Source of the DNA: Bryobacterales bacterium
Lineage (GTDB): Bacteria > Acidobacteriota > Terriglobia > Bryobacterales > Bryobacteraceae
Direction of reading: 5' to 3'
Length of the DNA stretch: 24,092 nucleotides
Assembly: GCA_025456495.1 (NCBI GenBank)
Contig: JALOKO010000007.1
Span: 1-24,092 of the forward strand
Shown here: positions 6,789-14,372 of the stretch, in pieces
How the letters are laid out: every line of letters begins with the position of its first letter
How positions within the stretch are numbered: position 1 is the stretch's first letter
Translations under genes and position numbers: made by a program
The notes under the pieces: generated by a model
The model's database searches: none
What the model was told of the DNA's origin: nothing
Seen by the model: the letters and a program-made list of their open reading frames with translations, nothing else

Positions 6789-7391
6789 ATGGCATTTACG
6801 CTACCTGATCTCCCTTACGCACACGATGCGCTGGAGCCCCACATCGACAAGGCCACCATGGAAATCCACCATGGCAAGCACCACGCGGCTTACGTCACCA
6901 ACCTCAACAAGGCCCTGGAGGGCGCCGGCGTCACCGAATCGTCCCTGGATGTCCTGCTCGCTAATGGCTGCGCGGCGGTTCCTGACAGCATCCGCACCGC
7001 GGTCCGTAACAACGGTGGCGCCCACTGGAACCACTCCCTGTTCTGGGAAATCATGAGCCCGCAAGGCGGCGGAGATCCGGTGGGCAACGTGGCCTCGGCC
7101 ATCAACGCCAAGTTCGGTGATTTCGTTACCTTCAAGGAAAAGTTCGCTGCCGCCGGCATGACCCGTTTCGGCTCCGGCTGGGCCTGGCTCATCCAGACCG
7201 CCGATGGTGTGGACATCGTTTCCACCCCCAACCAGGACAACCCGCTGATGGAGGGCAAGAAGGCCATCATCGGCGTCGATGTCTGGGAGCACGCCTACTA
7301 TTTGCGTTACCAGAATCGCCGCGCTGACTATCTGGCCGCCTGGTGGAGCGTCGTCAATTGGGCCAAGGCGGAAGAGATCTTCAACAGCTAA
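6789..7391 (+). CDS. sodA: Superoxide dismutase, Fe/Mn family (Mn-type features)
   Basis: A 200-residue cytosolic enzyme that dismutates superoxide to oxygen and peroxide. The four metal ligands are present: H27 in MEIHHGKHH, H82 in HWNHSLFW, and D164 and H168 in GVDVWEHAYY. The second-sphere glutamine appears as Q149 in TPNQDNPLMEG, the position used by Mn enzymes; Fe enzymes place it before the NH-ligand, where this protein has A78. Most Mn enzymes have glycine there, so the metal preference (Mn or either metal) is an inference. No signal peptide is seen. A strong GAGGAGG (6773-6779) supports the ATG. The gene appears to stand alone, with a leader that can form several hairpins and a rho-independent terminator after it. 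Confidence 0.95.
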   Translation: MAFTLPDLPYAHDALEPHIDKATMEIHHGKHHAAYVTNLNKALEGAGVTESSLDVLLANGCAAVPDSIRTAVRNNGGAHWNHSLFWEIMSPQGGGDPVGNVASAINAKFGDFVTFKEKFAAAGMTRFGSGWAWLIQTADGVDIVSTPNQDNPLMEGKKAIIGVDVWEHAYYLRYQNRRADYLAAWWSVVNWAKAEEIFNS

Positions 7392-7432
7392 GTCCTCCCG
7401 TTCGTGAACTACAATCTGGCTGCAAGCGAAGA

Positions 7433-7457
7433 GGCGGGCCATCGGCGCCCGCCTTTT
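7433..7457 (+). terminator. Rho-independent terminator of the superoxide dismutase gene
   Basis: GGCGGGC (7433-7439) pairs perfectly with GCCCGCC (7447-7453) around a 7-base loop and is followed by TTTT (7454-7457). The A-rich side before the stem can pair with the T-run. It lies about 40 bases after the stop codon at 7391. Confidence 0.8.
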
Positions 7458-7637
7458 CGCCGTATCATGGAATCGTAGCGCGCAGCCCGTGGCCCCCCGT
7501 CGTGCCCACTCCGATTGGCGCTCCAGCCCGGGTGCCGCGGCGCCCGCAACCCGAATGCCGCTTTCTGGAAATACTGCCTTCCCTCCCGCCCTGTCGCAGG
7601 CTGGCAGCCCCGGGGATAGGGTTTACGTCCAAACGCA

Positions 7638-8687
7638 ATGAAGTCCATTAGCCGCCGTCACTTCCTGGCCGGTTCCGCTTCGGTGGTCGCCGGGGCGAGT
7701 CTTGCCGGTTGCGGCGCCAACGGCTTTCGCACTCTCTACGTGCTGGATTGGGTGCATTACATCCCTGTCAACGTCCTCCAGCAGTTTGAGAGGGCCTACC
7801 AGATTCGTGTCCGCTACCGCGCCTATGGCAGCAATCAGGAGATGCTCGACCGTCTGCAGCGCGCGGAGTTCCCCTGGGACATCGCCTTCCCCTGCCAGCA
7901 GTTCCTGCCTCGCATGCGGCAACAGGACCTGCTTGTTGATCTGGATCACGCACTGCTGCCGAATCTGGTGCATCTGGGGCATCCGTTCGCCAAACCCTTC
8001 TGGGACCCCGGCCTACAGTATTCCGTTCCCTGCACCTGGGGCGTCACCGGCATTGCGTACAGCCGACAGGTGCAAATGGATATTCGCCGCTGGGCGCACC
8101 TTTGGGATGAGCGCCTGCGAGAGCGGCTTACCATGCTGGACGATCGCGATGAGGTGCTGGGCGCCGCCCTGCTGAAACTTGGATATCCGGTGAACTCTTC
8201 GGATCCCGGCCATCTTGCCAAGGCCAGCGCCGAGGCCATTGCACAGAAGCGTTTGGTGCATTCCTACGGCATCAATGAGAGCAAGGACCGTTTGGTTTCC
8301 GGCGAGTTCCAGGTTTCCCAACTGTGGAGCAATCTGGCCGGACAAGCCATCTCAGCGTCTCCGAACCTGCAGTTTGTGTTCCCGGACGAGGGCTTTCCGA
8401 TGTACGCTGAGAACGCGGTCGTGCTTCGCGGCGCCAAGGAGCCGGAAGCCGCGCACGCCTTCATCAACTTTCTGCTCACCCCGGAGATCGCTGCCCAGGT
8501 CTCCGCCAACGCCTTCACCTCACCAACTGTGCCCGAAGCGCGCCGCTATCTGCCCTTGCGCTTACGGGAAGATCCCCTATTGTTTCCCAGCCAGGAAGTG
8601 CTCGCCCGCGGGCAGTGGATGGAACCACATGCCGACGAGGCCCTCGTCCAACGCCGCGCCGCCTGGCAACGCATCCAGGCCGCATAG
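7638..8687 (+). CDS. PotD-like spermidine/putrescine-binding lipoprotein with twin-arginine signal
   Basis: A 349-residue periplasmic solute-binding protein of the PotD/PotF type, expected to hand polyamines to an ABC importer. The N-terminus SRRHFLAG (residues 5-12) is a twin-arginine signal and LAGC (22-25) is a lipobox, so the mature protein would be exported folded by Tat and lipid-anchored at C25. Family features follow: LYVLDWVHYIP (the usual L-x-x-x-N/D-W-x-x-Y-I), WDIAFPCQQFLPRM, YSVPCTWGVTGIAY (the P-Y-x-W-G-T-x-G element) and AENAVVLRGAKEPEAAHAFINFLL near the end. No permease or ATPase gene is adjacent; upstream is superoxide dismutase and downstream a chemoreceptor, so it is an orphan and could serve a remote transporter or act in sensing. 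A strong ribosome site is not seen (GGGGATAGGG is about 17 bases upstream). Confidence 0.85.
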   Translation: MKSISRRHFLAGSASVVAGASLAGCGANGFRTLYVLDWVHYIPVNVLQQFERAYQIRVRYRAYGSNQEMLDRLQRAEFPWDIAFPCQQFLPRMRQQDLLVDLDHALLPNLVHLGHPFAKPFWDPGLQYSVPCTWGVTGIAYSRQVQMDIRRWAHLWDERLRERLTMLDDRDEVLGAALLKLGYPVNSSDPGHLAKASAEAIAQKRLVHSYGINESKDRLVSGEFQVSQLWSNLAGQAISASPNLQFVFPDEGFPMYAENAVVLRGAKEPEAAHAFINFLLTPEIAAQVSANAFTSPTVPEARRYLPLRLREDPLLFPSQEVLARGQWMEPHADEALVQRRAAWQRIQAA

Positions 8688-8799
8688 GGCGCCCGCCTCC
8701 CCACCCGGATCATACTTTTGAGCTTCCTGCCGATTAGCTTTCTTGCGCACCTCGCGACGTCTACGCGGGTAGCGCGACGCAACAGGAGATCAACCGGCT

Positions 8800-10965
8800 A
8801 TGGCGCAGGCGCAATCGCAAAGCAAGCGGAAAGTGAGTGCAATTCAGGATCGGCAGGCAGCTCGCGAGCCCATCGCGGCGAAAGAGCCGAAGGGCAAGCA
8901 ATCGCAACGGCTTCAGCCAGATGCCGTGTTGCGTCAATTGAACGTGGGGGCGGCGGATTCCGGCTCCAGGAAGCCCGTACGGCCAACCGGATCGGCACGA
9001 AAGCAAGCGTCCAGCAACCCCGCATGTGGCCTGTCGGACCGGGCCTTCTTCCTGGATCATCTGCCCATTGCCATCGTTGCGATGGATAACCACCACACGA
9101 TTGAATACATCAACCACTACGCTGCCAACGTGGCTGGGATGGCGCCAGAGGCGTGCTTGGGCAAGAAGTTCTGGGACGTGCTCTACGACAGCCCCGCCTG
9201 CCGGAAGAATGAGTGCGCGGCGAGCAAGGCAGTGCATTCCAGCGCCACCAGTGTCGGCGAGGCCAACCTAAGTGTTCGCGGGAAGCCCTGGCCCGTTCGC
9301 GTGATCTGCTCCCCGCGCCTCTCCGCCGATGGGAAACCCGTCGGCTGCTTCCAGGTGATGTGCGAAACGGAAAAGGAACTGCAGGCAACTGAGCGCGTCC
9401 TGGACCTGGCCAAATTCGTGGCTCAAGGGAATATCCACCACCGGGCTGACACCGCTGGCGTGGAGGGCAACTTGCGCGCGGTGCTGGACGCCGTGAATCA
9501 GTTGGTGGATTCCTTCGCGGCAACCATCGAAGACGTCATGGAAACGGTGCACGAAATCAGCGAAGGCAGCATCCCCGCGGAACGCGAGGTGACCGCACGC
9601 GGGGAATTTGGCCGCTTGCGGGAATGCCTGAATACACTCGTCCGTGGACAGCGCACCGTCGCCGACGTTGCCGGCAGCCTTTCCATCGGCAATACCGCCG
9701 TGAAGATCACGCCGCGGAGCGAACGTGACGAAGTAGTCGTTAGTCTGCAGAAGCTGGTGGCCAATGCCCAGCATGACGCAGGGGTGGTGGCCCAGTTCGC
9801 GGCTGGCAACTTCGACGTGGACATCATGGTGATGTCCGAAAACGACGTGATGGCCCTCAGCAATGTGAAATTGCAGGAGACCCTGCGCTTCGTCACCGGG
9901 GAGACACTCCGGCTCACCTCGCAGGCGGTGGAAGGCAATCTCTCCGCCCGTGCCGAAACCGGGCATCTGCAAGGGGCATTCCGCCAGGTGGTGGACGGCT
10001 TCAACCAGACCTTGGATGCCATGATTGCTCCCCTCAGCGAAGCATCTGAGGTCTTGTCCCTGGTGGCCTCCGCAGACCTCACGGCCCGCGTCCACAGTCA
10101 CTACAAAGGCGATCATGCACGACTGAAAACCGACATCAACCGCCTGGCCGACGACCTGCAGTCGAGCATTAGCCAGTTTGCGCACACCGTGCAGACCGTG
10201 GCCGCCGCCAGCGAGGAACTCACGGCCGTTAGCCAGCAGATGTCCAAGAACGCGGCACATACCGCCAGCCAGGCAAGCGTCGTGTCCCAGTCTGGTGATG
10301 TGGTGGCGCGGAATGTCGAAACGGTTGCGGCGGCCACTGAGGAAATGCAAGCCTCCATTCGCGAGATTGCCAAAAGCGCGAACGAAAGCGCCCAGGTTGC
10401 ACGGAATGCGGTTACCGTCTCTCAGGTTGCCAGCGATACCATCGGCAAGTTGGGTGTCTCCAGCCAGGAAATCGGCGATGTCACCAAGGTCATCACGTCC
10501 ATCGCCCAGCAAACGAATCTGCTGGCCTTGAACGCCACCATTGAAGCGGCGCGGGCCGGGGAGGCCGGCAAGGGCTTTGCCGTCGTCGCCAACGAAGTGA
10601 AGGAACTGGCGAAGCAGACCGCGCGCGCCACCCAGGAAATCTCGGCCAAGATCGGGGCCATTCAGTCCGATACGGCCGAGGCCGTCAAGTCCATCAATCA
10701 GATCAGCGGCATCATCCACCGTATCGACGACCTGTCCAATACCATCGCATCCGCGGTGGAGGAACAAAGCGTTACCACCAACGAAATCGGCCGCAATATC
10801 ACGGAAGCCTCCTCGGGCGTGGGGGGGATTGCGGCGAACATTTCCCAGGTTTCCGCTGCCGCCAGCGACACCACGCAAGGGGCTGAGGATACGCAGTCCG
10901 CCGCAGTGTCTCTCAGCTCGATGGCGAGTGAATTGCAATCGATCATCCGGAAATACAAGGTCTAA
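8800..10965 (+). CDS. Soluble methyl-accepting chemotaxis protein with PAS and multiple HAMP-like units
   Basis: A 721-residue receptor with no transmembrane segment, so it should sense a cytoplasmic signal. Order: a basic low-complexity N-terminus (1-75); a PAS domain (about 80-195; FFLDHLPIAIVAMD, then a CRKNEC cysteine pair C134/C139 and C170, C183, C188); a chain of about five or six HAMP-like helical units (roughly 200-455, with repeated patterns such as FVAQGN, AQFAAGNFDVDI, QAVEGNLSARAE and LVASADLTARV); and a methyl-accepting signalling domain (about 460-721) whose hairpin tip is QQTNLLALNATIEAARAGEA. The tip binds CheA/CheW. No CheR-docking pentapeptide ends the protein. AGGAGA at 8784-8789 supports the ATG. 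The architecture resembles cytosolic poly-HAMP receptors. No che gene is nearby. The upstream potD-like gene is on the same strand, 112 bases away. Confidence 0.93.
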   Translation: MAQAQSQSKRKVSAIQDRQAAREPIAAKEPKGKQSQRLQPDAVLRQLNVGAADSGSRKPVRPTGSARKQASSNPACGLSDRAFFLDHLPIAIVAMDNHHTIEYINHYAANVAGMAPEACLGKKFWDVLYDSPACRKNECAASKAVHSSATSVGEANLSVRGKPWPVRVICSPRLSADGKPVGCFQVMCETEKELQATERVLDLAKFVAQGNIHHRADTAGVEGNLRAVLDAVNQLVDSFAATIEDVMETVHEISEGSIPAEREVTARGEFGRLRECLNTLVRGQRTVADVAGSLSIGNTAVKITPRSERDEVVVSLQKLVANAQHDAGVVAQFAAGNFDVDIMVMSENDVMALSNVKLQETLRFVTGETLRLTSQAVEGNLSARAETGHLQGAFRQVVDGFNQTLDAMIAPLSEASEVLSLVASADLTARVHSHYKGDHARLKTDINRLADDLQSSISQFAHTVQTVAAASEELTAVSQQMSKNAAHTASQASVVSQSGDVVARNVETVAAATEEMQASIREIAKSANESAQVARNAVTVSQVASDTIGKLGVSSQEIGDVTKVITSIAQQTNLLALNATIEAARAGEAGKGFAVVANEVKELAKQTARATQEISAKIGAIQSDTAEAVKSINQISGIIHRIDDLSNTIASAVEEQSVTTNEIGRNITEASSGVGGIAANISQVSAAASDTTQGAEDTQSAAVSLSSMASELQSIIRKYKV

Positions 10966-10992
10966 CGCCCGCGTCCCTTTCCTGCGACAGGG

Positions 10993-11024
10993 GGAGACCG
11001 TTTACCGCGTCCGAAGCGGTCTCC
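10993..11024 (+). terminator. Stem-loop after the chemoreceptor gene
   Basis: GGAGACCG (10993-11000) is perfectly complementary to CGGTCTCC (11017-11024) across a 16-base loop; an inner alternative pairs ACCGC (11004-11008) with GCGGT (11016-11020). Only TT follows, so termination strength is doubtful. It starts 27 bases after the stop. Confidence 0.4.
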
Positions 11025-11085
11025 TTACTCGCGCCAACGGTAAAGCTGGGTTGTGGCCAACATCACTCGTGTGCGGAACGCGCGC

Positions 11086-12162
11086 CTATGGCAGCACGGG
11101 CGTTGGCGTGAAGCACAGAATGAAGATCCCCAGAGCGGCGGCGGCCACCCACTTCCTTCCCTTACCCAACGGAGTGTGATCGTACACCGGCGGATGGCGC
11201 AGCTTAAACACGAACAGCAGTACCGCCCAGAACCACCATCCTTCCCACAGCAGCCCCAGCGGCAACAGCAACAGGACAAAGGCGCGCGCAATCAACAACT
11301 GCCGCTTTGGATGCAGCGCGTAAACAATGTGGCCCCCATCCAGTTGGCCCACCGGCAGCAGGTTCAAGGCAGTGGCCAGCATCCCCACCAGCGCCGCGCG
11401 GGCCATCGGATGCAGCAGGATGTCCTGGTTTGGCACTCCGGGGAAGAGCACCCCTTGCACCCATTGCAGCAAGAGCGGCGAGCCCATCACCAGGTCCCCC
11501 TGATGCGCAATCCCTGGGATAACCTTCGATAAGGACACCCCCACCAAAAGAACCGGCGCCAGGAACACGAACCCTGCAATCGGCCCCGCCACCCCCACGT
11601 CAAACAACTGCACGCGCGACAGGATCGCCCCTCGGATGCGAATGAAGGCGCCCAGCGTGCCAATCAGCGTGGGCGCCGGCAGAAAGTAAGGAAGGGTGGC
11701 CCGGATCCGGTAAAACACGCAGGCAAAATAGTGCCCGAACTCGTGCGCCGTCAGAATCAGCAACAGCGGCCCCGAATACCAGAGCCCGGGCAGCAGACGT
11801 GTGAGATCAAAAGCGTTGGCCGTCACCATGGCCAAATCCCGCGACAGCAGGATTGCCGGCTGGTTGTGCTGAAAACTCCAGTAGAAGGTAGAGCCTACCA
11901 GGCTGGCGCTCCACACCGTCACGACAAACAGCAGCGCCTGCAGCAGATGCACCGGCCGTGGCGATCGCCAGCCTCTCCGTGCAACGCCAAGCGAGGCGCC
12001 CGGTGGTCCCCAGGACCCAGGTTGCCGCCATCCGTCAGGCTGCCGCCATCCGTCGGGCTGCCGCCGTGCTTCCGGCTCACGCTTAGCCTCCGGCTCAGCC
12101 GCCTCCCCATCCAGCCCGCTATGGTCGTCAAAGGCCACGAAAGCAAAATCGCCAAACCACAC
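11086..12162 (-). CDS. M50-family site-2 protease (intramembrane zinc metalloprotease)
   Basis: A 358-residue multi-pass membrane protease that should cut substrates within the membrane. The zinc site is complete: HEFGH (H140, E141, H144) in a hydrophobic helix, and the third ligand D275 in LNLLPVGQLDGGH (266-278). The GTLGAFIRIRG segment (168-178) and VAGPIAGF (191-198) are typical of this family, and the overall pattern resembles the EGY/S2P type rather than RseP, as no PDZ domain is seen. At least six hydrophobic segments lie after residue 70. The first 70 residues are soluble, Gly/Pro/Trp-rich and contain a QPDGWR tandem repeat coded by 18-bp DNA repeats. The start is a GTG at 12162, the first possible after a stop at 12172-12174, with no clear ribosome site, so a later start is possible. 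It lies 27 bases after the HU gene on the same strand. Confidence 0.88.
   Translation of the reverse strand: MWFGDFAFVAFDDHSGLDGEAAEPEAKREPEARRQPDGWRQPDGWRQPGSWGPPGASLGVARRGWRSPRPVHLLQALLFVVTVWSASLVGSTFYWSFQHNQPAILLSRDLAMVTANAFDLTRLLPGLWYSGPLLLILTAHEFGHYFACVFYRIRATLPYFLPAPTLIGTLGAFIRIRGAILSRVQLFDVGVAGPIAGFVFLAPVLLVGVSLSKVIPGIAHQGDLVMGSPLLLQWVQGVLFPGVPNQDILLHPMARAALVGMLATALNLLPVGQLDGGHIVYALHPKRQLLIARAFVLLLLPLGLLWEGWWFWAVLLFVFKLRHPPVYDHTPLGKGRKWVAAAALGIFILCFTPTPVLP
12023..12076. repeat. Three 18-bp tandem repeats in the M50 protease N-terminus
   Basis: Units 12023-12040 and 12041-12058 differ at one base (TGCCGCCATCCGTCAGGC against ...CGTCGGGC). A third unit (12059-12076) is more degraded. In frame they encode repeats of QPDGWR on the minus strand. 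Confidence 0.85.
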
Positions 12163-12189
12163 CCATCCGGCCTACCGCGCCGTCCAAAT

Positions 12190-12459
12190 TTAGGGCAGGC
12201 TTTGCAACTCCTTGCCGGGCTTGAACCGCACGGCCTTCCCTGGGGGGATTTCCACTTCATCACCCGTTCGCGGGTTGCGCCCGATGCCGGTCTTCCGGGG
12301 GCGTACGTTGAAGATGCCGAACCCGCGCAACTCAATCCGCTCCCCCTGGCTGAGTGCCCGCTTCATACTCTCGAACACGGTTTCCACCGCCATCTCCGCC
12401 TTGGTCTTGGTGATGCCCGTGCGATTCACTACTTCGTTGACGATATCCAGCTTAATCAA
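12190..12459 (-). CDS. HU/IHF-family DNA-binding protein
   Basis: An 89-residue nucleoid protein that bends and wraps DNA as a dimer. It has the normal family length and order: KLDIVNEVVNRTGITKTKAE (helices 1-2), VFESMKRALSQGERIELRGFG, the beta-arm IGRNPRTGDEVEIPP with the proline that intercalates into DNA, and KAVRFKPGKEL at the end. The open frame extends 54 codons upstream, but that part is unlike the family. The start is best taken as TTG at 12459-12457, with GAGGGG (12472-12467) seven bases before it. A TTG start may keep translation modest. HU rather than IHF is likely from the general sequence, but this is not decisive. The M50 protease gene follows directly. Confidence 0.93.
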   Translation of the reverse strand: MIKLDIVNEVVNRTGITKTKAEMAVETVFESMKRALSQGERIELRGFGIFNVRPRKTGIGRNPRTGDEVEIPPGKAVRFKPGKELQSLP

Positions 12460-12692
12460 TCGTTCACCCCTCGTTCGGTATCCTAAACCAAGACAGGACG
12501 TTTCGGCTTTGCCGGGATGCCCATGCGGGGTGCCTTTTGCATCCCGCTTGAGCCGGGTTCCCGGCGCCTGTGTCGCCCCCGCGCCAAGAGCAGCGCCAGA
12601 TGCATGATGCGCTGGCGGCAAACGCCCGGCAGCAATGGCGGGAGTGGCGCAAACCGTATGATAGGATTGAATTTAACTCGGTGTCAAGCCGT

Positions 12693-13190
12693 ATGCCTCT
12701 CGCTTCCTCCTCCATTGATGCCGCAGTCTTTCGCGACTTCTGCGCCCGCTTCGCCTCCGGTGTAACCATCACCACGGTCCTGGACACCGATGGCCAACCG
12801 CAAGGGCTCACCGCCAGTTCCTTTACGTCGGTGTCGCTAAGCCCTCCGCTGATCCTGGTGTGCATCAATCACAATTCCGGAGTGCTGCGGCACTTCCGCA
12901 ACGCCTCTCATTTCGCGGTGAACATCCTGCACGCAGGTCAACAGGAGTTGTCCAACCGCTTCGCCGTGAAAGCCACCCATCGGTTTGATGGCATTCCCTG
13001 GAGTCCCGGTCCGGCCGGCTCTCCGCTATTGGACGAATGCCTTGCGCACATCGAATGCGCCACCCAGCAGATTGTGGATGCAGGCGACCATGCTGTTTTC
13101 TTCGGCGAGGTGATCGCTGCCCAAGTAAACGAAAATTCACCGCTACTTTATTACCATCGCGGGTATCATATCCTTGGAGGCGCACCCTAA
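12693..13190 (+). CDS. Flavin reductase-like domain protein (FMN-binding split barrel)
   Basis: A 165-residue cytosolic protein of the flavin reductase-like family, which reduces free FMN/FAD with NAD(P)H, often for a partner monooxygenase. Visible family features: FRDFCARFASGVTITTV (start of the barrel), GLTASSFTSVSLSPPLILVCI (the flavin-binding strand and loop, with the T-A-S-S-F-x-S-V-S-x-x-P-P pattern), FAVNIL, the D-x-H-A-x-F-F-G-E-V motif near residue 130 and LLYYHRGYH at the end. The ATG at 12693 begins a protein of normal length; the frame is open back to 12570 and a GTG at 12681 is another option. No ribosome site is evident. The partner oxygenase, if any, is not in this window. It is divergent from HU. 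Confidence 0.88.
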   Translation: MPLASSSIDAAVFRDFCARFASGVTITTVLDTDGQPQGLTASSFTSVSLSPPLILVCINHNSGVLRHFRNASHFAVNILHAGQQELSNRFAVKATHRFDGIPWSPGPAGSPLLDECLAHIECATQQIVDAGDHAVFFGEVIAAQVNENSPLLYYHRGYHILGGAP

Positions 13191-13285
13191 CCAGGCGGCG
13201 CTCCCCGCGTCCGGTTCCCGAAACCCGAACGGCTTCCCGCGCGTTCTTTGGAACAGACGCAATCTTCCCGCTTGGGGGTCCCCCG

Positions 13286-14260
13286 ATGTCTTGCCAAACC
13301 GTGCAAGCTGCTCTCCGTAGCCTCTCGTTTGCCGTTTTCGGCTTGGCGATGCTCACCGGAGTCCACTCCGCCGTGGCGCAACAGGCGACACCGCAGTCCA
13401 CTCCGCCAGCCGCTGCCCCGGCCGCGCAAACCACCGCTCCGTCCTCACCAGCCTCCCCGGTCGCAGACGAGCCGCGTCCGCAGTTGCAAACCACTCGTCC
13501 CCAGGCCGCTGGTCGCTGGCGCAGCGCTGACGAACTTGCCGCCGACGCCGCCCCCGGCGCGATTGCCGACAGTTCCTTTACGGTCCCCGCCGGAACCCGC
13601 ATCCCTCTGGGGCTCATCAATAGCATCAGCACCCGCAGCGCCGCCCCGGGCGACCGCATCTACCTGGAAACGGTCTTCCCCATCGTTGTGGAAGGCAAGA
13701 TGGTGATTCCCGCCGGAAGCTACGTGATGGGCACGGTAACCTCCAGCACCCGCCCGGGCCGCATCAAGGGCAAGGGGGAAATTCACCTGCGCTTTGACTC
13801 CCTCACCCTGCCCAATGGCGTGACCCGCGACTTCCGCGCCCGCGTTGGCGGCCTGGATGGGGGCTTGCGCGAGGGCCTGGACCGCGACGAAGGCTCCATC
13901 AAGGGCGATTCCGACAAGGGCAGTGATGCCCTGACTGTCGCTGGCACCACTGTTACCGGTGGATCCATCGGGACCATGGGTGGCTTGGCAGCCGGAAACG
14001 TGGGTCGGGGCGCAGGCATCGGCCTCGCCGCGGGAGCCGCCACTGGCCTCGCCACCGTTCTCCTCACCCGCGGACCCGATGTCGTTCTGCCCGCCGGATC
14101 CTCCCTGGAACTGGTCACCGACCGTCCACTGGAGTTCTCGCCCCAGGATTTGCAATTCGAAGGCGGCGCTTCCCGTGGAGTCATCCGCACCAATCAGGCC
14201 CCGACGGTGAACCAGCAGCGCCCTGGCATTGGCCTACCTGGAATGGGCAGACCCTTTTAG
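13286..14260 (+). CDS. Secreted protein with VirB10-like beta-domain and glycine zipper
   Basis: A 324-residue predicted exported protein without a certain function. Signal peptide: residues 1-32 (LSFAVFGLAMLTGVHSAVAQ). A Pro/Ala/Thr-rich linker (33-90) follows. Residues 97-190 contain FTVPAGTRIPLGLINSIST, YLETVFPIVVEGKMVIPAGS, VMGTVTSSTRPGR, HLRFDSLTLPNGV, an arrangement very like the C-terminal domain of VirB10/TrbI (G-T-x-I-P...L-I-P-x-G-S...F-x-x-L-x-L-P-x-G). Residues 222-262 are a glycine/alanine zipper (GGSIGTMGGLAAGNVGRGAG) that could insert in or pack against a membrane, followed by a second VLPAGSSLELVTDRPL strand pair. No other conjugation or type IV secretion gene is near, so I infer an envelope protein rather than a transfer component. 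The ATG at 13286 follows GGGGG (13274-13278) and gives the signal peptide; the frame is open further upstream into the previous gene. Confidence 0.75.
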   Translation: MSCQTVQAALRSLSFAVFGLAMLTGVHSAVAQQATPQSTPPAAAPAAQTTAPSSPASPVADEPRPQLQTTRPQAAGRWRSADELAADAAPGAIADSSFTVPAGTRIPLGLINSISTRSAAPGDRIYLETVFPIVVEGKMVIPAGSYVMGTVTSSTRPGRIKGKGEIHLRFDSLTLPNGVTRDFRARVGGLDGGLREGLDRDEGSIKGDSDKGSDALTVAGTTVTGGSIGTMGGLAAGNVGRGAGIGLAAGAATGLATVLLTRGPDVVLPAGSSLELVTDRPLEFSPQDLQFEGGASRGVIRTNQAPTVNQQRPGIGLPGMGRPF

Positions 14261-14282
14261 CGCGCGCTTCCCGGGGCGCGCT
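14259..14282 (+). terminator. Stem-loop overlapping the stop of the VirB10-like gene
   Basis: AGCGCGC (14259-14265) pairs with GCGCGCT (14276-14282) around a 10-base loop. The left arm includes the last two bases of the TAG stop. There is no T-run, so this may be a weak or Rho-assisted stop, or a 3'-end stabiliser. Confidence 0.35.
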
Positions 14283-14309
14283 CACCCTGGGGCCGCAGAA
14301 CACCCGTGC

Positions 14310-14334
14310 TGGCCTATTCTCTGTTGGCCTATTC
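14310..14334. repeat. Direct repeat upstream of the nitroreductase gene
   Basis: TGGCCTATTC occurs at 14310-14319 and again at 14325-14334, 15 bases apart start to start and about 40 bases before the next ATG. It could be an operator or a small duplication. Confidence 0.5.
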
Positions 14335-14372
14335 GTGCGCCACTGCCACTTTGGCGATACCATTTCTGAGGT

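Noticed and set aside
9268..10938. 556-codon antisense open frame opposite the chemoreceptor
   Set aside because: Long antisense frames are common in GC-rich coding DNA; the product is low-complexity and the chemoreceptor frame is unambiguous.
11053..12486. Plus-strand frames opposite the M50 protease and HU genes
   Set aside because: They are Gln/Pro/His-rich shadows; the minus strand has complete zinc-protease and HU motifs.
12460..12621. 54-codon N-terminal extension of HU
   Set aside because: HU proteins are about 90 residues; the TTG at 12459 has a good ribosome site and the extension does not resemble the family.
13037..13285. Upstream start of the VirB10-like gene inside the flavin reductase gene
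   Set aside because: The added part is an out-of-frame reading of the flavin reductase; the ATG at 13286 begins a clear signal peptide.
13445..14155. 236-codon antisense open frame opposite the VirB10-like gene
   Set aside because: Same reason: GC-driven shadow of a real gene with a signal peptide.
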